Assembly: GCF_051014685.1 (NCBI RefSeq)
Contig: NW_027479437.1
Span: 1 to 64,000 of the forward strand
Source of the DNA: Ptiloglossa arizonensis
Lineage: Eukaryota > Arthropoda > Insecta > Hymenoptera > Colletidae
Direction: 5' to 3'
Length of the DNA: 64,000 nucleotides
In this document: one piece after another, positions 10,591 to 23,639 of the stretch
Layout: each line of letters opens with the position of its first letter
Numbering within the stretch: position 1 is the stretch's first letter
Program-made: the position numbers and the translations under genes
The notes under the pieces: generated by a model
Databases searched by the model: none
Seen by the model: the letters and a program-made list of their open reading frames with translations, nothing else
Told to the model about the DNA's origin: nothing

Positions 10591-12100
10591 GTTTCTCAAG
10601 CGTTTCTTACATCCAAACGGCCATATCTCGCGAACGGATTGACCAATCCGCAAAATTTCTGTTGAATTTGAAAGTAGAAACTCGCCCGATTACAACGGTA
10701 TGCGCACTTTTCCCCTAGGCAGTTCTAGTTATTCGTTTCGAGCATCAGAACTGCGAAAATTTTGAGTTTCTCAAGCGTTTCTTACCTCCAAACTGCCATA
10801 TCTCGCGAACGGATTGACCAATCCGCAAAATTTCTGTTGCATCTGAAAGTAGAAACTCGCCCGATTACAACGGTAGGTGTATTTCCCCCCTAGGCCGTTC
10901 TAGTTATTCGTTTCGAGCATCAGAACTCCGAAAATTTTGAGTTCCTCAAGCGTTTCTTACTTCCAAACAGCCGCATCTCGCTAACGGATCGACCAATCCG
11001 CAAAATTTCTGTTGCTTCTGAATGTAGAAACTCGCCCGATTACAACGGTATGTGTAGTTTTCCCCTAGGCCGTTCCAGCTATTCGTTTCGAGCATCAGAA
11101 CTGCGAAAATTTTGAGTTTCTCTAGCGTTTCTTACCTCCAAACTGCCATATCTCGCGAACGGATTGACCAATCCGCAAAATTTCTGTTGCATCTGAAAGT
11201 AGAGACTCGCCCGATTACAACGGTGTGTGTAGTTTTCCCCTAGGCCGTTCCAGTTATTCGTTTCGAGCATCAGAACTGCGAAAATTTTGAGTTTCTCAAG
11301 CGTTTCTTACCTCCAAACTGCCATATCTCGCGAACGGATTGTCCAATCCGCAAAATTTCTGTTGCATCTGAAAGTAGAAACTCGCCCGATTACATCGGTA
11401 TGCGCACTTTTCCCCTAGGCCGTTCTAGTTATTCGTTTCAAGCATCAGAACTGCGCAAATTTTGAGTTTCTCAAGCGTTTCTTACCTCCAAACTGCCATA
11501 TCTCGCGAACGGATTGACCGATCCGCAAAATTTCTGTTGCATCTGAAAGTAGACACTCGCCCGATTACAACGGTATACGTACTTCTCCCCTAGGCCGTTC
11601 CAGCTATTCGTTTCGAGCATCAGAACTGCGAAAATTTTGAGTTTCTCAAGCGTTTCTTACCTCCAAACTTCCATATCTCGCGAACGGATTGACCAATCCG
11701 CAAAATTTCTGTTGCATCTGAAAGTAGAGACTCGCCCGATTACAACGGTATGTGTTGTTTTCCCCTAGGCCGTTCCAGCTATTCGTTTCGAGCATCAGAA
11801 CTGCGAAAATTTTGAGTTTCTCAAGCGTTTCTTACATCCAAACTGCCATATCTCGCGAACGGATTGACCAATCCTCAAAATTTCTGTTGCATCTGAAAGT
11901 AGAAACCCGCCCGATTACAACGGTATGCGCACTTTTCCCCTAGGCGGTTCTAGTTATTCGTTTCGAGCATCAGAACTGCGAAAATTTTGAGTTTCTCAAG
12001 CGTTTCTTACCTCCAAACTGCCATATCTCGCGAACGGATTGACCAATCCGCAAAATTTCTGTTGCATCTGAAAGTAGAAACTCGCCCGATTACAACGGTA
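10591..12100 (+). repeat. Satellite monomers without a clear local HOR
   Basis: About 8.6 monomers of mixed classes. Marks include GTTGAATTTGAAAG near 10661 (also at about 15208, 16261, 42857 and 43914), ACTCCGAAAATT near 10926 (the start of the dimer type that dominates 12.8-17.5 kb) and GATTACATCGG near 11390. Nothing other than satellite is present. Confidence 0.75.
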
Positions 12101-14870
12101 GGTGTATTTTCCCCCTAGGCCGTTCTAGTTATTCGTTTCGAGCATCAGAACTGCGAAAATTTTGAGTTCCTGAAGCGTTTCTTACTTCCAAACTGCCGCA
12201 TCTCGCGAACGGATCGTCCAATCCGCAAAATTTCTGTTGCATCTGAAAGTAGAAACTCGCCCGATTACAAAGGTACGCGCACTTTTCCCCTTGGCCGTTC
12301 TAGTTATTCGTTTCGAGCATCAGAACTGCGAAAATTTTGAGATTCTAAAGCGTTTCTTATCTCCAAACTGCCATGTCTCGCGAACGGATTGATCAATCCG
12401 CAAAATTTCTGTTGCTTGTGAAAGTAGAAACTCGCCCGATTACAACGGTATGCGTACTTCTCCCCTAGGCCGTTCTAGTCATTCGTTTCGAGCATCAGAA
12501 CTGCGAAAATTTTGAGTTTCTCAAGCGTTTCTTATCTCCAAACTGCCATATCTCGCGAACGGATTGACCGATCCGCAAAATTTCTGTTGCATCTGAAAGT
12601 AGACACTCGCCCGATTACAACGGTATACGTACTTCTCCCCTAGGCCGTTCTAGTCATTCGTTTCGAGCATCAGAACTGCGAAAATTTTGAGTTTCTCAAG
12701 CGTTTCTTACCTCCAAACTGCCATATCTCGAGAACGGATTCACCAATCCGCAAAATTTCTGTTGCATCTGAAAGTAGAAACTCGCCCGATTACAACGGTA
12801 GGTGTATTTCCCCCCTAGGCCGTTCTAGTTATTCGTTTCGAGCATCAGAACTCCGAAAATTTTGAGTTCCTCAAGCGTTTCTTACTTCCAAACTGCCGCA
12901 TCTCGCGAACGGATCGACCAATCCGCAAAATTTCTGTTGCTTCTGAATGTAGAAACTCGCCCGATTACAACGGTATGTGTAGTTTTCCCCTAGGCCGTTC
13001 CAGCTATTCGTTTCGAGCATCAGAACTGCGAAAATTTTGAGTTTCTCAAGCGTTTCTTACCTCCAAACTGCCATATCTCGCGAACGGATTGACCAATCCG
13101 CAAAATTTCTGTTGCATCTGAAAGTAGAGACTCGCCCGATTACAACGGTAGGTGTATTTCCCCCCTAGGCCGTTCTAGTTATTCGTTTCGAGCATCAGAA
13201 CTCCGAAAATTTTGAGTTCCTCAAGCGTTTCTTACTTCCAAACTGCCGCATCTCGCGAACGGATCGACCAATCCGCAAAATTTCTGTTGCTTCTGAATGT
13301 AGAAACTCGCCCGATTACAACGGTATGTGTAGTTTTCCCCTAGGCCGTTCCAGCTATTCGTCTCGAGCATCAGAACTGCGAAAATTTTGAGTTTCTCAAG
13401 CGTTTCTTACCTCCAAACTGCCATATCTCGCGAACGGATTGACCAATCCGCAAAATTTCTGTTGCATCTGAAAGTAGAGACTCGCCCGATTACAACGGTG
13501 TGTGTAGTTTTCCCCTAGGCCGTTCCAGTTATTCGTTTCGAGCATCAGAACTGCGAAAATTTTGAGTTTCTCAAGCGTTTCTTACCTCCAAACTGCCATA
13601 TCTCGCGAACGGATTGTCCAATCCGCAAAATTTCTGTTGCATCTGAAAGTAGAAACTCGCCCGATTACAACGGTAGGTGTATTTTCCCCCTAGGCCGTTC
13701 TAGTTATTCGTTTCGAGCATCAGAACTCCGAAAATTTTGAGTTCCTCAAGCGTTTCTTACTTCCAAACTGCCGCATCTCGCGAACGGATCGACCAATCCG
13801 CAAAATTTCTGTTGCATCTAAATGTAGGAACTCGCCCGATTACACCGGTATGTGTAGTTTTCCCCTAGGCCGTTCCAGCTATTCGTTTCGAGTATCAGAA
13901 CTGCGAAAATTTTGAGTTTCTCAAGCGTTTCTTACCTCCAAACTTCCATATCTCGCGAACGGATTGACCAATCCGCAAAATTTCTGTTGCATCTGAAAGT
14001 AGAGACTCGCCCGATTACAGCGGTATGTGTAGTTTTCCCCTAGGCCGTTCCAGTTATTCGTTTCGAGCATCAGAACTGCGAAAATTTTGAGTTTCTCAAG
14101 CGTTTCTTACCTCCAAACTGCCATATCTCGCGAACGGATTGACCGATCCGCAAAATTTCTGTTGCATCTGAAAGTAGACACTCGCCCGATTGCAACGGTA
14201 TGCGCACTTTTTCCCTAGGCCGTTCTAGTCATTCGTTTCGACCATCAGAACGGCGAAAATTTTGAGTTTCCCAAGCGTTTCTTACCTCCAAACTGCCATA
14301 TCTCGCGAACGGATTGACCAATCCGCAAAATTTCTGTTGCATCTGAAAGTAGAAACTCGCCCGATTACAACGGTAGGTGTATTTTCCCCCTAGGCCGTTC
14401 TAGTTATTCGTTTCGAGCATCAGAACTGCGAAAATTTTGAGTTCCTGAAGCGTTTCTTACTTCCAAACTGCCGCATCTCGCGAACGGATCGTCCAATCCG
14501 CAAAATTTCTGTTGCATCTGAAAGTAGAAACTCGCCCGATTACAAAGGTACGCGCACTTTTCCCCTTGGCCGTTCTAGTTATTCGTTTCGAGCATCAGAA
14601 CTGCGAAAATTTTGAGATTCTAAAGCGTTTCTTATCTCCAAACTGCCATGTCTCGCGAACGGATTGATCAATCCGCAAAATTTCTGTTGCTTGTGAAAGT
14701 AGAAACTCGCCCGATTACAACGGTATGCGTACTTCTCCCCTAGGCCGTTCTAGTCATTCGTTTCGAGCATCAGAACTGCGAAAATTTTGAGTTTCTCAAG
14801 CGTTTCTTATCTCCAAACTGCCATATCTCGCGAACGGATTGACCGATCCGCAAAATTTCTGTTGCATCTG
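12101..14870 (+). repeat. HOR with 13-mer (2275-bp) spacing
   Basis: The block around 12110-12590 recurs at about 14385-14865: both have GAGTTCCTGAAGCG, GATCGTCC and the rare ACAAAGGTACGCGC (12271 and 14546 are 2275 bp apart, 13 monomers). Between them lie dimer units of the 12.8-kb type. The segment 12640-14010 also matches 16840-18210 at a shift of 4200 bp (24 monomers). Confidence 0.75.
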
Positions 14871-17562
14871 AAAGTAGAAACTCGCCCGATTACAACGGTA
14901 TGCGTACTTCTCCCCTAGGCCGTTCTAGTTATTCATTTCGAGCATCAGAACTGCGAAAATTTTGAGTTTCTCAAGCGTTTCTTACCTCCAAACTGCCATA
15001 TCTCGCGAACGGATTGACCAATCCGCAAAATTTCTGTTGCTTCTGAAAGTAGAAACACGCCCGATTACAACGGTATGCGCACTTTTCCCCTAGGCCGTTC
15101 TAGTCATTCGTTTCGAGCATCAGAACTGCGAAAATTCTGAGTTTCTCAAGCGTTTCTTACATCCAAACGGCCATATCTCGCGAACGGATTGACCAATCCG
15201 CAAAATTTCTGTTGAATTTGAAAGTAGAAACTCGCCCGATTACAACGGTATGCGCACTTTTCCCCTAGGCCGTTCTAGTTATTCGTTTCAAGCATCAGAA
15301 CTGCGCAAATTTTGAGTTTCTCAAGCGTTTCTTACCTCCAAACTGCCATATCTCGCGAACGGATTGACCGATCCGCAAAATTTCTGTTGCATCTGAAAGT
15401 AGACACTCGCCCGATTACAACGGTATACGCACTTCTCCCCTAGGCCGTTCTAGTCATTCGTTTCGAGCATCAGAGCTGCGAAAATTTTGAGTTTCTCAAG
15501 CGTTTCTTACCTCCAAACTGCCATATCTCGAGAACGGATTCACCAATCCGCAAAATTTCTGTTGCATCTGAAAGTAGAAACTCGCCCGATTACAACGGTA
15601 GGTGTATTTCCCCCCTAGGCCGTTCTAGTTATTCGTTTCGAGCATCAGAACTCCGAAAATTTTGAGTTCCTCAAGCGTTTCTTACTTCCAAACTGCCGCA
15701 TCTCGCGAACGGATCGACCAATCCGCAAAATTTCTGTTGCTTCTGAATGTAGAAACTCGCCCGATTACAACGGTATGTGTAGTTTTCCCCTAGGCCGTTC
15801 CAGCTATTCGTTTCGAGCATCAGAACTGCGAAAATTTTGAGTTTCTCAAGCGTTTCTTACCTCCAAACTGCCATATCTCGCGAACGGATTGACCAATCCG
15901 CAAAATTTCTGTTGCATCTGAAAGTAGAGACTCGCCCGATTACAACGGTAGGTGTATTTCCCCCCTAGGCCGTTCTAGTTATTCGTTTCGAGCATCAGAA
16001 CTCCGAAAATTTTGAGTTCCTCAAGCGTTTCTTACTTCCAAACTGCCGCATCTCGCGAACGGATCGACCAATCCGCAAAATTTCTGTTGCTTCTGAATGT
16101 AGAAACTCGCCCGATTACAACGGTATGTGTAGTTTTCCCCTAGGCCGTTCCAGCTATTCGTCTCGAGCATCAGAACTGCGAAAATTTTGAGTTTCTCAAG
16201 CGTTTCTTACCTCCAAACTTCCATATCTCGCGAACGGATTGACCAATCCGCAAAATTTCTGTTGAATTTGAAAGTAGAAACTCGCCCGATTACAACGGTA
16301 TGCGCACTTTTCCCCTAGGCCGTTCTAGTTATTCGTTTCAAGCATCAGAACTGCGCAAATTTTGAGTTTCTCAAGCGTTTCTTACCTCCAAACTGCCATA
16401 TCTCGCGAACGGATTGACCGATCCGCAAAATTTCTGTTGCATCTGAAAGTAGACACTCGCCCGATTACAACGGTATACGCACTTCTCCCCTAGGCCGTTC
16501 TAGTCATTCGTTTCGAGCATCAGAACTGCGAAAATTTTGAGTTTCTCAAGCGTTTCTTACCTCCAAACTGCCATATCTCGAGAACGGATTCACCAATCCG
16601 CAAAATTTCTGTTGCATCTGAAAGTAGAAACTCGCCCGATTACAACGGTAGGTGTATTTCCCCCCTAGGCCGTTCTAGTTATTCGTTTCGAGCATCAGAA
16701 CTCCGAAAATTTTGAGTTCCTCAAGCGTTTCTTACTTCCAAACTGCCGCATCTCGCGAACGGATCGACCAATCCGCAAAATTTCTGTTGCTTCTGAATGT
16801 AGAAACTCGCCCGATTACAACGGTATGTGTAGTTTTCCCCTAGGCCGTTCCAGCTATTCGTTTCGAGCATCAGAACTGCGAAAATTTTGAGTTTCTCAAG
16901 CGTTTCTTACCTCCAAACTGCCATATCTCGAGAACGGATTCACCAATCCGCAAAATTTCTGTTGCATCTGAAAGTAGAAACTCGCCCGATTACAACGGTA
17001 GGTGTATTTCCCCCCTAGGCCGTTCTAGTTATTCGTTTCGAGCATCAGAACTCCGAAAATTTTGAGTTCCTCAAGCGTTTCTTACTTCCAAACTGCCGCA
17101 TCTCGCGAACGGATCGACCAATCCGCAAAATTTCTGTTGCTTCTGAATGTAGAAACTCGCCCGATTACAACGGTATGTGTAGTTTTCCCCTAGGCCGTTC
17201 CAGCTATTCGTTTCGAGCATCAGAACTGCGAAAATTTTGAGTTTCTCAAGCGTTTCTTACCTCCAAACTGCCATATCTCGCGAACGGATTGACCAATCCG
17301 CAAAATTTCTGTTGCATCTGAAAGTAGAGACTCGCCCGATTACAACGGTAGGTGTATTTCCCCCCTAGGCCGTTCTAGTTATTCGTTTCGAGCATCAGAA
17401 CTCCGAAAATTTTGAGTTCCTCAAGCGTTTCTTACTTCCAAACTGCCGCATCTCGCGAACGGATCGACCAATCCGCAAAATTTCTGTTGCTTCTGAATGT
17501 AGAAACTCGCCCGATTACAACGGTATGTGTAGTTTTCCCCTAGGCCGTTCCAGCTATTCGTC
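12601..17562 (+). repeat. Dimer-rich (350-bp) satellite domain
   Basis: A pair of monomers, one with TAGGTGTATTTCCCCCC plus ACTCCGAAAATT and GAATGTAG, the other with TATGTGTAG plus CCAGCTATTCG, recurs at 12801, 13151, 15601, 15951, 16651, 17001 and 17351. Adjacent copies lie exactly 350 bp apart. A 6-mer shift (1050 bp) links about 15200-15880 to 16250-16930. Marks such as CTCGAGAACGGATTCACC and TCGTCTCGAGC travel with particular copies. Confidence 0.8.
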
Positions 17563-20500
17563 TCGAGCATCAGAACTGCGAAAATTTTGAGTTTCTCAAG
17601 CGTTTCTTACCTCCAAACTGCCATATCTCGCGAACGGATTGACCAATCCGCAAAATTTCTGTTGCATCTGAAAGTAGAGACTCGCCCGATTACAACGGTG
17701 TGTGTAGTTTTCCCCTAGGCCGTTCCAGTTATTCGTTTCGAGCATCAGAACTGCGAAAATTTTGAGTTTCTCAAGCGTTTCTTACCACCAAACTGCCATA
17801 TCTCGCGAACGGATTGTCCAATCCGCAAAATTTCTGTTGCATCTGAAAGTAGAAACTCGCCCGATTACAACGGTAGGTGTATTTTCCCCCTAGGCCGTTC
17901 TAGTTATTCGTTTCGAGCATCAGAACTCCGAAAATTTTGAGTTCCTCAAGCGTTTCTTACTTCCAAACTGCCGCATCTCGCGAACGGATCGACCAATCCG
18001 CAAAATTTCTGTTGCATCTAAATGTAGGAACTCGCCCGATTACACCGGTATGTGTAGTTTTCCCCTAGGCCGTTCCAGCTATTCGTTTCGAGTATCAGAA
18101 CTGCGAAAATTTTGAGTTTCTCAAGCGTTTCTTACCTCCAAACTTCCATATCTCGCGAACGGATTGACCAATCCGCAAAATTTCTGTTGCATCTGAAAGT
18201 AGAGACTCGCCCGATTACAAGGGTGTGTGTCGTTTTCCCCTAGGCCGTTCCAGTTATTCGTTTCGAGCATCAGAACTGCGAAAATTTCGAGTTTCTCAAG
18301 CGTTTCTTGCATCCAAACTGCCATATCTCGCGAACGGATTGACCGATCCGCAAAATTTCTGTTGCATCTGAAAGTAGAAACTCGCCCGATTACAACGGTA
18401 TGCGCACTTTTCCCCTAGGCCGTTCTAGTTATTCGTTTCAAGCATCAGAACTTCGCAAATTTTGAGTTTCTCAAACGTTTCTTACCTCCAAACTGCCATA
18501 TCTCGCGAACGGATAGACCGATCCGCAAAATTTCTGTTGCATCTGAATGTAGACACCCGCCCGATTATAACGGTATGCGAACTTCTCCCCTAGGCCGTTC
18601 TAGTCATTCGTTTCGAGCATCAGAACTGCGAAAATTTTGAGTTTCTCAAGCGTTTCTTATCTCCAAACTGCCATATCTCGCGAACGGATTTATCAATCCT
18701 CAAAATTTCTGTTGCATCTGAAAGTAGAAACTGGCCCGATTACAACGGTATGCGCACTTTTCCCCTCGGCGGTTCTAGTTATTCGTTTCGAGCATCAGAA
18801 CTGCGAAAATTTTGAGTTTCTCAAGCGTTTCTTACCTCCAAACTGCCATATCTCGCGAACGGATTGACCAATCCGCAAAATTTCTGTTGCATCTGAATTT
18901 AGAAACTCGCCCGATTACAACGGTATGTGTAGTTTTCCCCTAGGCCGTTCCAGCTATTCTTTTCGAGCATGAAAACTGCGAAAATTTTGAGTTTCTCAAG
19001 CGTTTCTTACCTCCAAACTGCCATATCTCGCGAACGGATTGACCAATCCGCAAAATTTCTGTTGCATCTGAAAGTAGAAACTCGCCCGATTACAACGGTA
19101 TGCGTACTTCTCCCCTAGGCCGTTCTAGTTATTCATTTCGAGCATCAGAACTGCGAAAATTTTGAGTTTCTCAAGCGTTTCTTACCTCCAAACTGCCATA
19201 TCTCGCGAACGGATTGACCAATCCGCAAAATTTCTGTTGCTTCTGAAAGTAGAAACACGCCCGATTACAACGGTATGCGCACTTTTCCCCTAGGCCGTTC
19301 TAGTCATTCGTTTCGAGCATCAGAACTGCGAAAATTCTGAGTTTCTCAAGCGTTTCTTACTTCCAAACTGCCATATCTCGCGAACGGATTGACCGATCCG
19401 CAAAATTTCTGTTGCATCTGAAAGTAGACACTCGCCCGATTACAACGGTATACGTACTTCTCCCCTAGGCCGTTCTAGTCATTCGTTTCGAGCATCAGAA
19501 CTGCGAAAATTTTGAGTTTCACAAGCGTTTCTTATCTCCAAACTGCCATATCTCGCGAACGGATTGATCAATCCGCAAAATTTCTGTTGCATCTGAAAGT
19601 AGACACTCGCCCGATTACAACGGTATACGTACTTCTCCCCTAGGCCGTTCTAGTCATTCGTTTCGAGCATCAGAACTGCGAAAATTTTGAGTTTCTCAAG
19701 CGTTTCTTACCTCCAAACTGCCATATCTCGCGAACGGATTGACCAATCCGCAAAATGTCTGTTGCATCTGAAAGTAGAGACTCGCCCGATTACAACGGTG
19801 TGTGTAGTTTTCCCCTAGGCCGTTCCAGTTATTCGTTTCGAGCATCAGAACTGCGAAAATTTTGAGTTCCTCAAGCGTTTCTTACTTCCAAACTGCCGCA
19901 TCTCGCGAACGGATCGACCAATCCGCAAAATTTCTGTTGCATCTAAATGTAGGAACTCGCCCGATTACAACGGTATGTGTAGTTTTCCCCTAGGCCGTTC
20001 CAGCTATTCGTTTCGAGCATCAGAACTGCGAAAATTTTGAGTTTCTCAAGCGTTTCTTACCTCCAAACTGCCATATCTCGCGAACGGATTGACCAATCCG
20101 CAAAATGTCTGTTGCATCTGAAAGTAGAGACTCGCCCGATTACAACGGTGTGTGTAGTTTTCCCCTAGGCCGTTCCAGTTATTCGTTTCGAGCATCAGAA
20201 CTGCGAAAATTTTGAGTTTCTCAAGCGTTTCTTACCTCCAAACTGCCATATCTCGCGAACGGATTGTCCAATCCGCAAAATTTCTGTTGCATCTGAAAGT
20301 AGAAACTCGCCCGATTACAACGGTAGGTGTATTTTCCCCCTAGGCCGTTCTAGTTATTCGTTTCGAGCATCAGAACTCCGAAAATTTTGAGTTCCTCAAG
20401 CGTTTCTTACTTCCAAACTGCCGCATCTCGCGAACGGATCGACCAATCCGCAAAATTTCTGTTGCATCTAAATGTAGGAACTCGCCCGATTACACCGGTA

Positions 20501-20875
20501 TGTGTAGTTTTCCCCTAGGCCGTTCCAGCTATTCGTTTCGAGTATCAGAACTGCGAAAATTTTGAGTTTCTCAAGCGTTTCTTACCTCCAAACTTCCATA
20601 TCTCGCGAACGGATTGACCAATCCGCAAAATTTCTGTTGCATCTGAAAGTAGAGACTCGCCCGATTACAAGGGTGTGTGTCGTTTTCCCCTAGGCCGTTC
20701 CAGTTATTCGTTTCGAGCATCAGAACTGCGAAAATTTCGAGTTTCTCAAGCGTTTCTTGCATCCAAACTGCCATATCTCGCGAACGGATTGACCGATCCG
20801 CAAAATTTCTGTTGCATCTGAAAGTAGAAACTCGCCCGATTACAACGGTATGCGCACTTTTCCCCTAGGCCGTTC
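17563..20875 (+). repeat. 14-mer (2450-bp) duplicated segment and intervening monomers
   Basis: 17563-18425 recurs at 20013-20875 with a 2450-bp shift. Shared rare marks are GATTACACCGG, ATCTAAATGTAGGAAC, AACTTCCATATC and AAGGGTGTGTGTCG. Between the copies are about nine monomers of other classes, including CAAAATGTCTG at 19751 and 20101 (350 bp apart, a dimer duplication). Differences between copies, such as TTACCACC against TTACCTCC near 17785, are few. Confidence 0.78.
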
Positions 20876-21430
20876 CAGTTATTCGTTTCGAGCATCAGAA
20901 CTGCGAAAATTTTGAGTTTCTAAAGCGTTTCTTATCTCCAAACTGCCATATCTCGCGAACTGAACTATCAATCCGCAAAATTTCTGTTGCATCTGAAAGT
21001 AGACACCCGCCCGATTACAACGGTATGCGAACTTCTCCCCTAGGCCGTTCTAGTCATTCGTTTCGAGCATCAGAACTGCGAAAATTTCGAGTTTCTCAAG
21101 CGTTTCTTGCATCCAAACTGCCATATCTCGCGAACGGATTGACCGATCCGCAAAATTTCTGTTGCATCTGAAAGTAGAAACTCGCCCGATTACAACGGTA
21201 TGCGCACTTTTCCCCTAGGCCGTTCCAGTTATTCGTTTCGAGCATCAGAACTGCGAAAATTTTGAGTTTCTAAAGCGTTTCTTATCTCCAAACTGCCATA
21301 TCTCGCGAACTGAACTATCAATCCGCAAAATTTCTGTTGCATCTGAAAGTAGACACTCGCCCGATTACAACGATATGCGTACTTCTCCCCTAGGCCGTTC
21401 TAGTCATTCGTTTCGAGCATCAGAACTGCG
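20731..21430 (+). repeat. Tandem dimer (350 bp x 2) with broken palindrome
   Basis: 20731-21080 and 21081-21430 are a 350-bp direct duplication. Both carry CGCGAACTGAACTATCAATCC (at about 20956 and 21306), in which the left arm of the monomer palindrome is lost. Later monomers have the related CGGAACTATCAATCC. Confidence 0.8.
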
Positions 21431-23639
21431 AAAATTTTGAGTTTCTCAAGCGTTTCTTATTTTCAAACTGCCATATCTCGCGAACGAATTGATCAATCCG
21501 CAAAATTTCTGTTGCATCTGAAAGTGGAAACTCGCCCGATTACAACGGTATGCGTACTTTTCCCTTAGGCCGTTCTAGTTACTCGTTTCTAGCATCAGAA
21601 CTGCGAAAATTTTGAGTTTCTGAAGCGTTTCTTACCTCCAAACTGCCATATCTCGCGAACGGATGGACCAATCCGCAAAATTTCTGTTGCATCTGAAAGT
21701 AGACACTCGCCCAATTACAACGGTATGCGTACTTTTCCCCTAGGCCGTTCTAGTTATTCGTTTCAAGCATCAGAACTGCAAAAATTTTGAGTTTCTAAAG
21801 CGTTTCTTATCTCCAAACTGCCATATCTCGCGAACGGAACTATCAATCCGCAAAATTTCTGTTGCATCTGAAAGTAGACACTCGCCCGATTACAACGGTA
21901 TGCGTACTTCTCCCCTAGGCCGTTCTAGTTATTCGTTGCGAGCGTCAGAACTGCGAAAATTTTGAGTTTCTCAAGCGTTTCTTACCTCCAAACTGCCATA
22001 TCTCGCGAACGGATTGACCGATCCTCAAAATTTCTGTTGCATCTGAAAGTAGAGGCTCGCCCGATTACAACGGTGTGTGTAGTTTTCCCGTAGGCCGTTC
22101 CAGTTATTCGTTTCGAGCATCAGAACTGCGAAAATTTTGAGTTTCTCAAGCGTTTCTTACCTCCAAACTGCCATATCTCGCGAACGGATTGACCGATCCG
22201 CAAAATTTCTGTTGCATCTGAAAGTAGAAACTCGCCCGATTACAACGGTATGTGTACTTTTCCCCTAGGCCGTTCTAGTTACTCGTTTCTAGCATCAGAA
22301 CTGCGAAAATTTTGAGTTTCTCAAGCGTTTCTTACTTCCAAACTGCCATATCTCGCGAACGGATTGACCAATCCGCAAAATTTCTGTTGCATCTGAAAGT
22401 AGAGACTCGCCCGATTGCAACGGTATGCGCACTTTTTCCCTAGGCCGTTCTAGTTATTCGTTTCGAGCATCAGAACTGCGAACATTTTGAGTTTCTCAAG
22501 CGTTTCTTACCTCCAAACTGCCATATCTCGCGAACGGATTGACCAATCCGCATAATTTCTGTTGCATCTGAAAGTAGAAACTCGCCCGATTACAACGGTA
22601 GGTGTAGTTTTCCCCTAGGCCGTTCCAGTTATTCGTTTCGAGCATCAGAACTGCGAAAATTTTGAGTTTCTGAAGCGTTTCTTACTTCCAAACTGCCACA
22701 TCTCGCGAACGGATCGACAAATCCGCAAAATTTCTGTTCAATCTGAAAGTAGAAACTCGCCCGATTACAACGGTATGTGTAGTTTTCCCCTAGGCCGTTC
22801 CAGTTATTCGTTTCGAGCATCAGAACTGCGAAAATTTTGAGTTTCTCAAGCGTTTCTTACCTCCAAACTGCCATATCTCGCGAACGGATTGACCAATCCG
22901 CAAAATTTCTGTTGCATCTGAAAGTAGAGACTCGCCCGATTACAACCGTATGTGTAGTTTTCCTCTAGGCCGTTCCAGTTATTCGTTTCGAGCATCAGAA
23001 CTGCGAAAATTTTGAGTTTCTCAAGCGTTTCTTACCTCCAAACTGCCATATCTCGCGAACGGATTGACCAATCCGCAAAATTTCTGTTGCATCTGAATTT
23101 AGAAACTCGCCCGATTACAACGGTATGTGTAGTTTTCCCCTAGGCCGTTCCAGCTATTCTTTTCGAGCATCAGAACTGCGAAAATTTTGAGTTTCTCAAG
23201 CGTTTCTTACTTCCAAACTGCCATATCTCGCGAACGGATTGACCAATCCGCAAAATTTCTGTTGCATCTGAAAGTAGAGACTCGCCCGATTGCAACGGTA
23301 TGCGCACTTTTTCCCTAGGCCGTTCTAGTTATTCGTTTCGAGCATCAGAACTGCGAACATTTTGAGTTTCTCAAGCGTTTCTTACCTCCAAACTGCCATA
23401 TCTCGCGAACGGATTGACCAATCCGCATAATTTCTGTAGCATCTGAAAGTAGAAACTCGCCCGATTACAACGGTAGGTGTAGTTTTCCCCTAGGCCGTTC
23501 TAGTTACTCGTTTCTAGCATCAGAACTGCGAAAATTTTGAGTTTCTCAAGCGTTTCTTACCTCCAAACTGCCATATCTCGCGAACGGATTGACCGATCCT
23601 CAAAATTTCTGTTGCATCTGAAAGTAGAGGCTCGCCCGA
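21340..23639 (+). repeat. Family 2 HOR, oldest-looking copy (14-mer spacing)
   Basis: 21340-22190 matches 23790-24640 at a 2450-bp shift with several substitutions (TTTCAAACTG, CGAACGAATT, TTTCTGAAGCG and ATCCTCAAAA here), so it is more diverged than later copies. It holds the family 2 core: AACGATATGCG, AAAGTGGAAAC, GGATGGACC, CGCCCAATTAC and the GCGAGCGTCAG mark at 21941. The rest, to 23639, is mixed monomers including GCGAACATTTTGAG and CGCATAATTTCTG forms. Confidence 0.75.

Noticed and set aside
21301..21330. Transposon insertion or target-site mark at CGCGAACTGAACTATC
   Set aside because: The monomer keeps its 175-bp length and no foreign sequence is present; it is a substitution cluster carried on a 350-bp duplication.
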